The notes beneath the pieces were generated by a model. That model did not search any database, had not been told where the DNA came from, and saw nothing but the letters and a program-made list of their open reading frames with translations. A stretch of DNA of 37,524 bases from Succinimonas amylolytica DSM 2873 (GTDB taxonomy: Bacteria; Pseudomonadota; Gammaproteobacteria; Enterobacterales; Succinivibrionaceae). The first letter of the stretch is position 1. Each line of letters begins with the position of its first letter. The position numbers and the translations under genes are program-made. The stretch is taken from NCBI RefSeq assembly GCF_000378405.1, contig NZ_KB899636.1, positions 734,830-772,353 of the forward strand, read 5' to 3'. Positions 1 through 7,666 of this stretch are shown here, one piece after another.

Positions 1-333
1 CTGTTCTTCAACTTTTTTGGCTTGATTTTGAAAGGCTTCAGTCTGCTTCTGAATGGTTGAAGTCTGCTTCTGAATGGTTGAAGTCTGCTTCTGAATGGTT
101 GAGGTCTGCTCTTGAATGGTTGAGGTCTGCTCTTGAATGGTTGAGGTCTGCTCTTGAATGGTTGATGTAAGTTTTTCGATTAACGAATAAAGGTTGTCCA
201 GTTTGGAAGTATCAGTATCGTGCTGATTAGCAGGAAGATTGTTATTTGTGATCTTCGCTTCCATTGCAAATTCCTTCAGCACATCCCGATTTTTGTGTGC
301 GATATGGTACGGATTCACCAGCACTTTTGTCAA
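1..333 (-). CDS. Coiled-coil heptad-repeat protein, partial (left copy)
   Basis: This gene reads leftwards and runs off the window edge, so its C-terminus is missing. The start is either TTG at 333, giving LTKVLVNPYHIAHKNR, or ATG at 264. An in-frame TAA lies a little further upstream. From about residue 57 it holds six copies of a seven-residue unit TSTIQ(E/K)Q, followed by TEAFQNQAKKVEEQ, which predicts a coiled coil. A second copy of the gene stands at the other end in opposite orientation. In the unique part the differences I found between the copies are synonymous (CGG/CGT, GAT/GAC, TAT/TAC), so both look like selected coding genes. I do not recognise the family. Confidence 0.6.
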   Translation of the reverse strand, partial: MTKVLVNPYHIAHKNRDVLKEFAMEAKITNNNLPANQHDTDTSKLDNLYSLIEKLTSTIQEQTSTIQEQTSTIQEQTSTIQKQTSTIQKQTSTIQKQTEAFQNQAKKVEEQ

Positions 334-374
334 GAATCCCCGAAGCCATAAAAAGAAGGTTTAAGACCTAATAC
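9..374. repeat. Terminal inverted repeat, left copy (366 bp)
   Basis: The reverse complement of this stretch matches 37222-37524 nearly base for base from position 9 to 374. Only a few substitutions separate them, plus a 63-bp difference made of exactly three extra 21-bp units here. The match stops abruptly 10 bp before the small terminase start. The copies carry the coiled-coil gene and its upstream bases. A sequence repeated at both ends may simply be where an assembly stopped, or may mark an invertible or mobile unit. Confidence 0.9.
40..165. repeat. Six tandem 21-bp units in the coiled-coil gene
   Basis: There are six contiguous 21-bp units at 40, 61, 82, 103, 124 and 145. On the coding strand each encodes one TSTIQ(E/K)Q heptad. 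Three units read GAG (E) and three read AAG (K) at the variable codon. Because the unit is seven codons, gain or loss of copies keeps the frame. The right-hand copy has only three, so this is a length-variable coding repeat. Confidence 0.92.
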
Positions 375-384
375 AGGATTTTTA

Positions 385-954
385 ATGGCCAAAGACGGAA
401 CCAACCGCGGCGGTGCCCGAGTGGGTGCCGGACGTAAGCCAAAGGCTCTCCTGGAAAAACTCCTCGAGGGCAATCTCGGACACCGCGACATAACGAAGAT
501 CGACATACCGGACATCACATCAGATGACGGTGAAGATCCGGAGGGAGTGGACATTCCTAAACCGGATGAATATCTCTCGGAACTCCAGCGAGACGGGAAA
601 CCGCTCGGCGCTGCCGAAACCTACACTAAAACCTACAGATGGCTTGCCGGACTCGGCTGTGACCGTCTGGTGAGTTCTGAACTCATCGAGCAGTATTCGG
701 TGGCATTTGCCAGATGGAAACAGTGCGAACAGGCAGTTACCAAATTCGGTCTGTGCGGCAAGCACCCGACATGCCCGAGCTCGGTGATTCAGAGTCCCTT
801 TGTGGCCATGAGCCACAGCTATCAGAAACAGACCAGCCAGCTCTGGTTTCAGATTTACAGCATCGTGAAGGAAAACTGCTCTGCGGATGCGGCGGGAGCA
901 TCGAATCCGGCTGATGACATGATGGAGCGTCTGCTCCGTTCAAGGAAGAATTAA
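385..954 (+). CDS. Phage terminase small subunit, P27-like
   Basis: The small terminase subunit recognises packaging sites on phage DNA and recruits the large subunit. The 189-residue protein starts MAKDGTNRGGARVGAGRKPK, the glycine/arginine-rich N-terminus common to P27-family small terminases. It ends with a helical C-terminal half. AGGA lies 7 bp upstream of the ATG. The large subunit sits 15.4 kb downstream (16362), an unusually wide gap that is largely explained by the accessory module and inserted elements between them. The family call rests on remembered resemblance. Confidence 0.75.
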   Translation: MAKDGTNRGGARVGAGRKPKALLEKLLEGNLGHRDITKIDIPDITSDDGEDPEGVDIPKPDEYLSELQRDGKPLGAAETYTKTYRWLAGLGCDRLVSSELIEQYSVAFARWKQCEQAVTKFGLCGKHPTCPSSVIQSPFVAMSHSYQKQTSQLWFQIYSIVKENCSADAAGASNPADDMMERLLRSRKN

Positions 955-966
955 GGAATTTAAGAC

Positions 967-1749
967 ATGATTGAGAAAGTGAACCCGTCCCATCCGGACA
1001 AAATAGCAGATCGCATTGCCGGTGCCATTGTGGACATCGCCTATGCGCAGGAACTCAATCCCCGAATTGCGGTTGAGGTGCTGATCGGTCACGGCAGATG
1101 CCATGTGATTATCGAAACTGATACAGAAGTTTCTGAAGACAAAATCAGGGCAGCCATCTTCCGCATTGCCGGAAAGGTTGAGCCGGATATTCAGATTGTT
1201 CCGCAGGACAGACATCTTGCTGACAACCAGAAGGGGACTTTCCGCTGCGGAGACAACGGCATATTCAGGGGAGTTCCGCTCAATGTTGAGCAGGCGATGC
1301 TCTCCAGCATTGCCCGTGAGCTTTACGAGCAGTTCCCGACAGACGGCAAATACATCCTCGATGATGAACGTCTCATCATCTGCCAGAGCAACGCAGACAG
1401 GGAGTCCATTCTGAAACAGTACCCTCATGCCGAGGTTAATCCTCTGGGTGACTGGACAGGCGGCACGGATGCAGATACGGGAGCCACCAACCGCAAGCTA
1501 GGCAGTGACATGGCTGATTCGGTAACCGGTGGGGGACTGCACGGCAAGGATTTGTCAAAGGCAGATGTGACTTTGAACATCTACACTTTTCTGAAGGCGA
1601 AGGAAACAGGCGAGACTGTAGAACTCAGCTGTGCCATCGGGGATGAGGTGATTGACGGTCACTCCTACAGCGAACTGATGGACATTGCCTGGAACCACAT
1701 CGCCTCGTTAGGCGGTTTTGAGAAGTTTGCGGAATGGGGGCTTTTCTGA
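967..1749 (+). CDS. Compact S-adenosylmethionine synthetase-like protein
   Basis: This 260-residue protein resembles MetK, which makes S-adenosylmethionine from ATP and methionine. It keeps the N-terminal HPDKIADRIAGAIVD motif (residues 9-23), a version of the central glycine loop (CGDNGIFRG for the usual GDQGxMFG) and the second signature as GGGLHGKD (residues 188-195). Cellular MetK is about 380 residues, so internal segments and much of the C-terminal domain are missing. The RBS is AAGGAA at 954-959. It overlaps by one base (TGATG) the methyltransferase that would use its product, suggesting local cofactor supply. Enzymatic activity is not established by sequence, since several conserved blocks are altered. 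Confidence 0.8.
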   Translation: MIEKVNPSHPDKIADRIAGAIVDIAYAQELNPRIAVEVLIGHGRCHVIIETDTEVSEDKIRAAIFRIAGKVEPDIQIVPQDRHLADNQKGTFRCGDNGIFRGVPLNVEQAMLSSIARELYEQFPTDGKYILDDERLIICQSNADRESILKQYPHAEVNPLGDWTGGTDADTGATNRKLGSDMADSVTGGGLHGKDLSKADVTLNIYTFLKAKETGETVELSCAIGDEVIDGHSYSELMDIAWNHIASLGGFEKFAEWGLF

Positions 1750-3020
1750 TGAAAACAACTACAGAATTTCAGCTGGTCAGCACCGATAAGCTGATCCCTT
1801 ATGTGAACAATGCACGTACGCATTCACCGGAGCAGATTATGAAACTCCGTTCCTCTCTGCGTGAGTTCGGTTTTGTGAATCCGGTGATCATCGACCGGGA
1901 CTTTAACGTCCTCGCCGGGCACGGAAGAATACAGGCGGCAAAAGCTGAGAACATTCCCGAAGTGCCGTGTGTCTTTGCCGACCACCTTACCGAGGCTCAG
2001 AAGAAGGCATACATTCTGGCGGACAACCGCATGGCTCTTGATGCTGGATGGGATGAAGAACTCTTGGCCGTGGAAATGCAGGAATTACAGGACTTAGGTT
2101 TTGACCTCTCCATGACGGGGTTTTCCGAAGATGAGCTGGCAGAGCTTTTTGCCACCGATGCCGAGGGCGAAGAGGATGATTTCGATGTGGAGGCTGAGCT
2201 GCAGAAACCTTGCTTCTCCAAAACCGGAGACGTTTGGCACCTTGGCAGACACACCGTAATCTGTGGTGATTCTACTCTGCCGAAAACCTATCAGAATCTG
2301 CTCGGGGACGTGAAGGTAAACCTTGTCTGCACCGATGCTCCGTACTTTGTGGATTTGCAGAATGCCTCCGGCAAAATCAGAAACGACAATCTTGATGACA
2401 AGTCAGCCTATGAGTTTCTGATGAATGTCTTTGCCAACTTCAAAAACAGCATGGCAAAGGATGCGTCCTTCTACGAGTTCTACGCCACCTCCAAGTCCCG
2501 CATTTTCTATGATGCCTTTGAGGATGCAGGGTTCAAGGTTGGTGCCGGTCTGATTTGGAAAAAGCCGAGGTTCCCGCTTTCGAGAACCGACTGGAAGTAC
2601 AACATGGAGCCAATCATCTACGGCTGGCGCAAAGACGGAACCCACAAGTGGTACGGCGATCAGAAACAGACAGTGGTGTTTGAGTTTGATGGGATCAGAA
2701 ACTCGAAGGAGGACGGCTTCGGGCATCCGAGCAGCAAGCCGGTACCGCTGATTGCCTACCTCGTTAAGCTTTCCACCCAGACCAACGGCATTGTCCTTGA
2801 CGGATTCCTCGGCTCAGCCTCAACGCTCATTGCCTGCGAGCAGACCGAACGTATCTGCTACGGCGTGGAGATTGAACCTAAGTTCGTGGACGTTGCGGTG
2901 AAGAGATACATTCAGGCAAGGCAGGGCAGCGCTGATGATGTATTCGTAATCCGCGACGGTGTGAAATTAAATTACGCCGAAGTGGAAATACCGGAGGAGC
3001 AGACTGATGGCGGTGAGTAA
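1749..3020 (+). CDS. ParB-domain / DNA N4/N6 methyltransferase fusion
   Basis: The 423-residue protein carries a ParB/Srx-type nuclease-like domain at about residues 8-100, with LAGHGRIQAAK as the GHGR signature. An amino-methyltransferase domain follows, with catalytic TDAPYF near residue 196 and the S-adenosylmethionine-binding motif DGFLGSAST near residue 352. DAPY departs from the usual DPPY of N6-adenine or N4-cytosine enzymes. It probably modifies phage DNA against host restriction. I chose ATG 1749 because a GGGGG run sits 9 bp upstream and the start overlaps the preceding stop as TGATG. The next reading frame, the stub of a second methyltransferase, overlaps its 3' end. Confidence 0.88.
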   Translation: MKTTTEFQLVSTDKLIPYVNNARTHSPEQIMKLRSSLREFGFVNPVIIDRDFNVLAGHGRIQAAKAENIPEVPCVFADHLTEAQKKAYILADNRMALDAGWDEELLAVEMQELQDLGFDLSMTGFSEDELAELFATDAEGEEDDFDVEAELQKPCFSKTGDVWHLGRHTVICGDSTLPKTYQNLLGDVKVNLVCTDAPYFVDLQNASGKIRNDNLDDKSAYEFLMNVFANFKNSMAKDASFYEFYATSKSRIFYDAFEDAGFKVGAGLIWKKPRFPLSRTDWKYNMEPIIYGWRKDGTHKWYGDQKQTVVFEFDGIRNSKEDGFGHPSSKPVPLIAYLVKLSTQTNGIVLDGFLGSASTLIACEQTERICYGVEIEPKFVDVAVKRYIQARQGSADDVFVIRDGVKLNYAEVEIPEEQTDGGE

Positions 3021-3084
3021 ATTAACCCTCGGCAGCCTCTTTGATGGTTCCGGGACTCATTTTCTGTATTGCTCAGCATGCTGA
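3007..3084 (+). pseudogene. Remnant of a cytosine-5 DNA methyltransferase (N-terminus only)
   Basis: ATG 3007 opens 25 codons, MAVSKLTLGSLFDGSG and then unrelated residues, ending at TGA 3082. LGSLFDGSG is motif I (FxGxG type) of phage C5-cytosine methyltransferases, which normally begin at the very N-terminus. The rest of the gene, some 300 or more codons, is absent. The frame overlaps the upstream methyltransferase gene by 14 bp in a normal operon-style junction. The homologous sequence ends at about 3053, suggesting a deletion joined motif I to the promoter region of the next gene. Confidence 0.65.
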
Positions 3085-3142
3085 AAAACATTAGTTGATG
3101 GTAATCAAGTAACACTAAATATAGTTGTTAAAGTTCCATAAA

Positions 3143-3177
3143 TTGACTTGATATAGTGTTTTGACAGAGCAAATATG
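3143..3177 (+). promoter_or_regulatory. Shared promoter/leader module, copy 1
   Basis: The sequence begins TTGACTTGATATAGTGT and, 29 bases from its start, reaches AATATG, with AGAGC just before it. Four other copies in the window have the same two blocks at the same spacing. TGATATAGT looks like an extended -10 element, with no convincing -35 hexamer at standard distance. It lies 39 bp upstream of the virulence-protein-family gene. Function is inferred from recurrence and position. Confidence 0.5.
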
Positions 3178-3215
3178 TCCCTAACGAAAACGAACACAAA
3201 TACGGAGACATAACG

Positions 3216-3899
3216 ATGAAGATCGATTTTAACCTCAAGGGCGCAGAGCGCAAGGAGCTGGTCAAGGCTATCTCAAGGATTACCGGAATCAAGGCTGAAT
3301 ACCAGGGCATGCCGACCACCAATTTTGTGATTGGAGACTTCACGGTAACCGCTGAAGGAGCTCTGGTTTACGATGACAAGATTGATGCCGGGGAGCTTTT
3401 AAACGAACTTGCCGAGGCAGGCTTTGAAGGAACCGCCGACAAGTCCGAAGACAAAGAGATTAAAGTTCCAGAACCGAATATCCTCACCATTGAAATGCCA
3501 GCCGACAAGGTAAACACCGGAAACCTGCAGAAGCTTCTTGATGCCAAGGGAGCGCTCATCCGTAAGGCACTCGGAATTGACAACCTGGCCTTTGAAATTC
3601 ATGAGGACAGGGTTTCCTTCCCGTGGTTCATTGATCCAGCTCCTGACCATACCATGGCCTACACCCAGTTCATTGCCGCCATCTGCAAAATGAGCACCGA
3701 GCAGAAACGAGTCACGGCAAAGGTCAGGGAAGTAAACAACGAGAAGTACGCTTTCAGATGTTTTCTGCTCCGACTAGGCTTTATCGGGGAGGAGTTCAAA
3801 CAGAGCCGCAAAATTCTGCTTTCCAACCTTGACGGCAGTTCAGCCTTCAAGACGGTGAAGGAAGAGCCAAAGGAGGTTCACGATGAAGTTTCCGAGTAG
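3216..3899 (+). CDS. Phage 'virulence protein' family, function unknown
   Basis: The 227-residue protein, starting MKIDFNLKGAERKELVKAIS, belongs to a family common in Clostridia prophages that is usually labelled virulence protein without experimental basis. It is predicted soluble, with no signal peptide or membrane segment. Its last 40 or so residues (from residue 178, RCFLLRLGFIGEEFKQSRKI) closely resemble the C-terminus of the amidoligase downstream, suggesting a shared interaction or structural module. The RBS is CGGAGA and the start is ATG 3216 behind regulatory module copy 1. It overlaps the start of the DUF4314 gene by 17 bp, so the two are translationally linked. Confidence 0.75.
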   Translation: MKIDFNLKGAERKELVKAISRITGIKAEYQGMPTTNFVIGDFTVTAEGALVYDDKIDAGELLNELAEAGFEGTADKSEDKEIKVPEPNILTIEMPADKVNTGNLQKLLDAKGALIRKALGIDNLAFEIHEDRVSFPWFIDPAPDHTMAYTQFIAAICKMSTEQKRVTAKVREVNNEKYAFRCFLLRLGFIGEEFKQSRKILLSNLDGSSAFKTVKEEPKEVHDEVSE

Positions 3900-4038
3900 A
3901 GAAATTGTTGAGCACCTCCGCAGGGAATTTCCCAAGGGTACCGTAGTTGAACTGGTACACATGAATGACGAGCATGCACCTCCTCCGGGAACTCTCGGAA
4001 CCGTTATGCATGTCGACGATGTTGCAACTTATGGATAG
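3883..4038 (+). pseudogene. DUF4314 gene, 5' part, split by RIT1
   Basis: ATG 3883 follows AGGAGG at 3871-3876. It encodes MKFPSREIVEHLRREFPKGT and continues to VMHVDDVAT, after which RIT1 sequence supplies an immediate stop (51 codons in all). The SREIVExLRxxxPKGTxVEL pattern is that of DUF4314, a small phage and ICE protein of about 70-80 residues with unknown function. The remainder is found at 7537-7621. Removing 4029-7536 rejoins the frame as ACG ATT CAT and gives a 76-residue protein, the family's normal size. Confidence 0.85.
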
Positions 4039-4057
4039 CTGAATATTATGGAAAGTA
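4029..4057 (+). repeat. RIT1 left terminal inverted repeat
   Basis: It starts TTATGGATAGCTGAATATTA and continues with TGGAAAGTA. It matches the complement of the right end with one mismatch over 29 bp. A subterminal opposite-strand arm CTTTCCATAA follows at 4116-4125, making a stem-like pair across the ritA leader. Confidence 0.9.
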
Positions 4058-4175
4058 AAACTGCGCAACCCTCTATTTTACTGGAAATATTCTTAAATTA
4101 TCAGACTGTTTTTCTTTCCATAATCTCCTATAATTTATGGTAGCAAATAGCTATCATAGATCAGGAGGTATCCAA

Positions 4176-5399
4176 ATGGACGCTTATGCTGTTAATTTAC
4201 CCATGGCCGATTTAATTACCAAATTAGATGAACATTTGGTAAATCTCGGATACACTGCCAACACGCTTCGACATCTCAGGCAGGCATGGAGAGCACTAAA
4301 AAAACTGGCATTGAAAGAAGGAGAAACATATTTCTCAAAAGAACTGGGTTTCAGACTTCTGCGCGAACATTATGACATTGATCCGTATGGATCGAACTAC
4401 AAGAGCTTCAAGTCGGTTACAAGACGGGCTGTAATGCTTTTGCTTGAATATCAGATATCAGGGACAATCGCCAAGCGCCAGCCAAAAGGTGAATATGAAA
4501 TTCCCGCGGGATTCAATGATGTGGGGAACAAATTTATGGAATCATTGATTGAGACCAATCTTGCTCCTGGAACACTTTACAATTACAAGATGCATCTATT
4601 TAGAGCGACAACTTTTTTTGTGAACCATGGAGTTTCTGATTTCAAAGCACTCAATAATGACATTATAAACATATACCTGAAAACACTCGCAGGGCTTTCC
4701 AAATCGTATATTGCAGGTATCACACGCGCTTTATCAAAGTTCCTCAACTTTGCCAACAAGCACGGATATACTGAAAAGGCGTTCGTTCTCCCGGAGATAA
4801 CTGTCTACAAAGATCGGCGCGTCCCGGAATACTATACAGCCGATGAGGTTTCTAAAATTCTCTCAAACATAGACAGGGGCAATGCGCTGGGAAAGCGCAA
4901 TTATGCGATGGTTCTGCTAGGTGCAAGATACGGGCTTCGTATCAGCGATATCGTATCCCTTAAGCTCAGCGAACTTGACTTTGAAAACAACCGCATCAGC
5001 ATAACACAGCAGAAAACCGGCAAGCCCCTGACGCTGGACATACTGCCTGATGTCGGATGGGCACTGATCGATTACCTTAAAAACGGGAGACCGGAAGTGG
5101 AATGTGACAGCGTTTTCCTGTGCCATACGCATCCGTACAAGGCGTTTGCGAGGGGGGAGACAATGCAGCATATGCTTAGGCAGTATGCGCTCTCGGCGGG
5201 CGTATGGAAGGCGGGAACCGAAAAGCGGTGCAGCTTCCATATGCTGAGATACAGCCTTGCCAGCGACCTTATCCAGCAAGGTGTCTCGCTGACTACTATC
5301 TCCGGCATACTTGGACATTCTGAGCTGAACGTGACAACGCTTTATGCCCAGCTCGACGTTCCGCAGCTGAAAGCCTGTGCTTTGGAGGTGCCGGTATGA
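4176..5399 (+). CDS. ritA: RIT1 tyrosine recombinase A (407 aa)
   Basis: First recombinase of the trio, cutting and joining DNA through a covalent phosphotyrosine. It has an N-terminal SAM-like core-binding domain (about residues 1-200) and a C-terminal catalytic domain. Visible active-site residues are R in GARYGLRISD, H-x-x-R in HMLRYSLA, H in LGHSELN, and the nucleophile Y in VTTLYAQLD. I chose ATG 4176 because AGGAGG sits 7 bp before it; an upstream in-frame start lacks an RBS. It ends in an ATGA overlap with ritB. The homologue in RIT2 is the gene broken by the IS21 element. Confidence 0.9.
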   Translation: MDAYAVNLPMADLITKLDEHLVNLGYTANTLRHLRQAWRALKKLALKEGETYFSKELGFRLLREHYDIDPYGSNYKSFKSVTRRAVMLLLEYQISGTIAKRQPKGEYEIPAGFNDVGNKFMESLIETNLAPGTLYNYKMHLFRATTFFVNHGVSDFKALNNDIINIYLKTLAGLSKSYIAGITRALSKFLNFANKHGYTEKAFVLPEITVYKDRRVPEYYTADEVSKILSNIDRGNALGKRNYAMVLLGARYGLRISDIVSLKLSELDFENNRISITQQKTGKPLTLDILPDVGWALIDYLKNGRPEVECDSVFLCHTHPYKAFARGETMQHMLRQYALSAGVWKAGTEKRCSFHMLRYSLASDLIQQGVSLTTISGILGHSELNVTTLYAQLDVPQLKACALEVPV

Positions 5400-6394
5400 T
5401 GCCCCACAAACCTGTATATGAATTCAATAGTGTGTTTGCACCTTCGATTCGTGAGTATCTTGCAATAAAGGAAGCTCTTGGGGAGAAGGTAACACTCCCT
5501 GGAAACACGCTCCGTCAGTTTGACCGGTATTGCTTATCCATAGGCCTCGAAGACGCAGCCCTGACTACAGAACTTGCAGAAAACTGGCTGCTCACAAAAG
5601 CTGGGGAAAAACCGGAAACAAGGGCAAGCCGGATATCAGTGTTGTGGTGCTTTGCTCGGCATTTTTCAGCCAATGGCGGGAAAGTCACATGGCGGCCAAC
5701 TCCTGGGTATGCGGGGCGACAGAAAAGATACGTTCCCTATATCTACACGAGGGGAGAAGTAAAAAATATCTTTGCTGCCGCCGACTCTATGCCTGAGAGT
5801 TACGGGAAATCCCGTTTCAGTGCTGTTTTTCCGGCAGTCATCAGGACTCTCTACGGATGCGGTCTTCGCATTGCGGAAGCGCTTGCCCTTCGGGTGAAAG
5901 ATGTCGATCTTGAAAACGGCTTCATTTTTGTCCATGCGGGCAAGTTCGGCAAAGACAGAAAGATTCCAGTTTCTGACTCGCTGCTGCAGTACCTGAAGGG
6001 CTACTACAAGGACAATGCGAACTTCATCGGCGTTGCTGCCGATGGATGGTTTTTCCCAAACGCAAAAGGTGAATGCTACTCCCAGCGTACAGTGTATGAC
6101 AAGTTCCGCCAGATCCTTTGGATTGCGGGGATCACACACCAGGGGAAGGGAAGAGGACCGAGGGTACATGACCTCCGGCACACATTTGCAGTGCATGCCC
6201 TTCAGCAGAATGTCGAACAGGGGAAGGATATCTATACATCCCTGACGGGGCTTATGGTTTACCTTGGACACGGAAAGATTACCTCGACCGAATACTATCT
6301 GCGTTTGACAGCAGAGGTCTTTCCGGATTTTCTGGAACGTGCCGATAAAGTTTGTGCCAGGGCTATTCCGGAGGTTGTGTGTTATGAAGAATAG
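5396..6394 (+). CDS. ritB: RIT1 tyrosine recombinase B (332 aa)
   Basis: Second recombinase of the trio. Catalytic signatures are R in LYGCGLRIAEALAL, HDLRHTFAVHAL, LGHGKITSTEYYL with the tyrosine nucleophile, and a conserved HxGKFGKDRKIP beta-strand region carrying the active-site lysine. The N-terminal third is the core-binding domain. The gene starts inside the stop codon of ritA (ATGA) and shares 11 bp with ritC, so the three are translationally coupled. A close-family homologue is ritB of RIT2 (9202-10182), in the opposite direction. Confidence 0.9.
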   Translation: MMPHKPVYEFNSVFAPSIREYLAIKEALGEKVTLPGNTLRQFDRYCLSIGLEDAALTTELAENWLLTKAGEKPETRASRISVLWCFARHFSANGGKVTWRPTPGYAGRQKRYVPYIYTRGEVKNIFAAADSMPESYGKSRFSAVFPAVIRTLYGCGLRIAEALALRVKDVDLENGFIFVHAGKFGKDRKIPVSDSLLQYLKGYYKDNANFIGVAADGWFFPNAKGECYSQRTVYDKFRQILWIAGITHQGKGRGPRVHDLRHTFAVHALQQNVEQGKDIYTSLTGLMVYLGHGKITSTEYYLRLTAEVFPDFLERADKVCARAIPEVVCYEE

Positions 6395-7418
6395 AGAAAC
6401 TTCTTTTTCTTATATCACCACAAGGTTTTTCCAGGTGTATCTTCCGGGAGAACGCGGGTACTCAGAAGCCACCATTGCATCGTACCTGGACACGTTCAAG
6501 CAACTGCTTGTTTATTGCAAAGAAACTCTTGGTAAATCCCCGGATAAGCTTGTCGTTTCCGACGTATCCAAGGATGTAGTGCTCGGCTTTCTTAAGAAGC
6601 TTGAGGACGAAGGAAAATCCGTATCCACAAGGAACCAGCGCCTTGCCGCTATAAAGTGTTTTTTCAGATATATCGGATACTCTTTTCCCGAGTACCTTGA
6701 CACGTCCAGCATGGTTGTCGGAATCAAGATGAAGAAACAATCTGAAGCGGTTGTCAATTACATGAGCGTTGATGGTGTCTCCTGCGTCCTTAACCAGCCG
6801 GATATGAAGCGCAAGTCCGGTTACAGGGATGCCCTCATGCTCACAATCCTTTATGATAGCGCTGCCCGCGTTACCGAGGTCACAAAGATCAGGATCGGTG
6901 ACATTCGGACGGAACACCCTGCCACCATTGTGCTTCACGGAAAAGGCGCAAAGGACAGAATTGTGCCGCTGTCCAGCAAAACGGCAGATCTGATTGCGTC
7001 TTACCTGCTACAGACAGGTCTGAACAGCGTTGAAAACAAGGACAAGCTTCTTTTTACCAATCGCACAGGCAAGCAGCTGACCAGGGCTGGCGTGGCCTAC
7101 ATACTCAAAAAATATGTGGAAGCAGCAAGGGCAGAACACCCGGAACTAATTCCTGATAAGTTTTCGCCCCATTGTATGAGGCATTCAAAGGCAATGCATC
7201 TGCTTCAGGCCGGGGTTGCGATAATATACATCCGTGACTTCCTTGGCCATGAAAGCGTGAAAACAACTGAGGTATATGCGAAAGCAGATGGAAAAAGCAA
7301 GCGTGAGGCGCTTGATGCAGCTTATTCCGCCGCCATTGAAGATTCCAATGTCCCGAAAACCTCTTGGAATGATGACAATGACCTCATGGCATTCTTGAAA
7401 AAGCTGTGTGAAAGCTAA
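6384..7418 (+). CDS. ritC: RIT1 tyrosine recombinase C (344 aa)
   Basis: Third recombinase of the trio. Visible signatures are R in DSAARVTEVTKIR, LHGKGAKDRIVPL (lysine strand), HCMRHSKAMHLL and LGHESVKTTEVYAKAD with the nucleophilic tyrosine. I chose ATG 6384 (MKNRETSFS) because GGAGG stands 9 bp upstream, rather than a longer frame beginning inside ritB. It ends 57 bp before the right terminal repeat. TATGGAAAG, the inner arm of that end, follows shortly after the stop. Confidence 0.9.
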   Translation: MKNRETSFSYITTRFFQVYLPGERGYSEATIASYLDTFKQLLVYCKETLGKSPDKLVVSDVSKDVVLGFLKKLEDEGKSVSTRNQRLAAIKCFFRYIGYSFPEYLDTSSMVVGIKMKKQSEAVVNYMSVDGVSCVLNQPDMKRKSGYRDALMLTILYDSAARVTEVTKIRIGDIRTEHPATIVLHGKGAKDRIVPLSSKTADLIASYLLQTGLNSVENKDKLLFTNRTGKQLTRAGVAYILKKYVEAARAEHPELIPDKFSPHCMRHSKAMHLLQAGVAIIYIRDFLGHESVKTTEVYAKADGKSKREALDAAYSAAIEDSNVPKTSWNDDNDLMAFLKKLCES

Positions 7419-7475
7419 AGTTTTATGGAAAGCATTATCGAAAAGACACCAGTGTTTCTGTGTATCTGACGATAA

Positions 7476-7504
7476 TACTTTCCATAATATTCATCTATCC
7501 ATAA
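7476..7504 (-). repeat. RIT1 right terminal inverted repeat
   Basis: The complement reads TTATGGATAGATGAATATTA then TGGAAAGTA, matching the left end. An inner opposite-strand arm at 7425-7438 (TATGGAAAGCATTA) pairs with TAATACTTTCCATA at 7473-7486, giving the nested inverted structure also seen at the left end. Confidence 0.9.
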
Positions 7505-7507
7505 CTC

Positions 7508-7533
7508 CCGTTATGAGAAGCTTTTCATAACGG
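7508..7533. repeat. Palindrome outside the RIT1 right end
   Basis: CCGTTATGAGAAG is followed directly by CTTTTCATAACGG: a 26-bp palindrome with one mismatched pair, centred on AAGCTT. It lies between the right terminal repeat and the resumed DUF4314 codons and is not needed for the gene, so it belongs to the element. RIT2 has an equivalent palindrome with the same centre. Confidence 0.85.
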
Positions 7534-7536
7534 AAC

Positions 7537-7621
7537 GATTCATGTGTGCTGGCAGAACGGCTCAAGTCTAGGTTTAGCTTTCGGAGAAGACGTATGTAGA
7601 ATCGTCAAAAATAGCAAGTAA
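7537..7621 (+). pseudogene. DUF4314 gene, 3' part, split by RIT1
   Basis: In frame from ACG at 7535 it reads TIHVCWQNGSSLGLAFGEDV, then CRIVKNSK and TAA at 7619. The IHVxWxNGSSLGL pattern is the C-terminal half of DUF4314. It has no start or RBS of its own and is silent while RIT1 is present. Joined to the 5' part at 3883 it makes a complete gene. Confidence 0.85.
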
Positions 7622-7666
7622 ATCAATGATTTATATACAAAATAAATATCGAAATATAATCGATTA

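Larger units (their letters stand above)
4029..7533 (+). mobile_element. RIT1: recombinase-in-trio element
   Basis: Three overlapping tyrosine recombinase genes in one direction are bounded by 29-bp inverted terminal repeats (4029-4057 and 7476-7504). A 26-bp palindrome lies outside the right repeat (7508-7533). AAC flanks the unit on both sides (4026-4028, 7534-7536). Inside each terminal repeat lies a second inverted arm (TTATGGAAAG against CTTTCCATAA), as expected for paired recombinase binding sites. The element carries no cargo genes. It splits DUF4314, and its precise loss would restore that frame. The gene trio and the ends identify the RIT class. Confidence 0.9.

Noticed and set aside
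40-165. Tandem 21-bp repeats resembling a short CRISPR array
   Set aside because: The units are contiguous with no spacers and are in-frame heptad codons of a protein. No cas genes are present.
330-554. Minus-strand open frame of 74 codons over the terminase start
   Set aside because: It runs antisense through the small terminase gene with no RBS and low-complexity content. Only its last residues fall in the terminal repeat.
3143-3177. Standard sigma-70 promoter with TTGACT as -35
   Set aside because: No -10 hexamer lies 16-18 bp downstream in any of the five copies. An extended -10 or an operator reading fits better.
5666-6271. Long antisense frame (201 codons) inside ritB
   Set aside because: It lies entirely opposite a well-supported recombinase gene and has no family resemblance.
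4176-7418. The three recombinases as the phage integrase module
   Set aside because: They form a RIT element with its own terminal repeats that interrupts a phage gene, so they do not serve phage integration.
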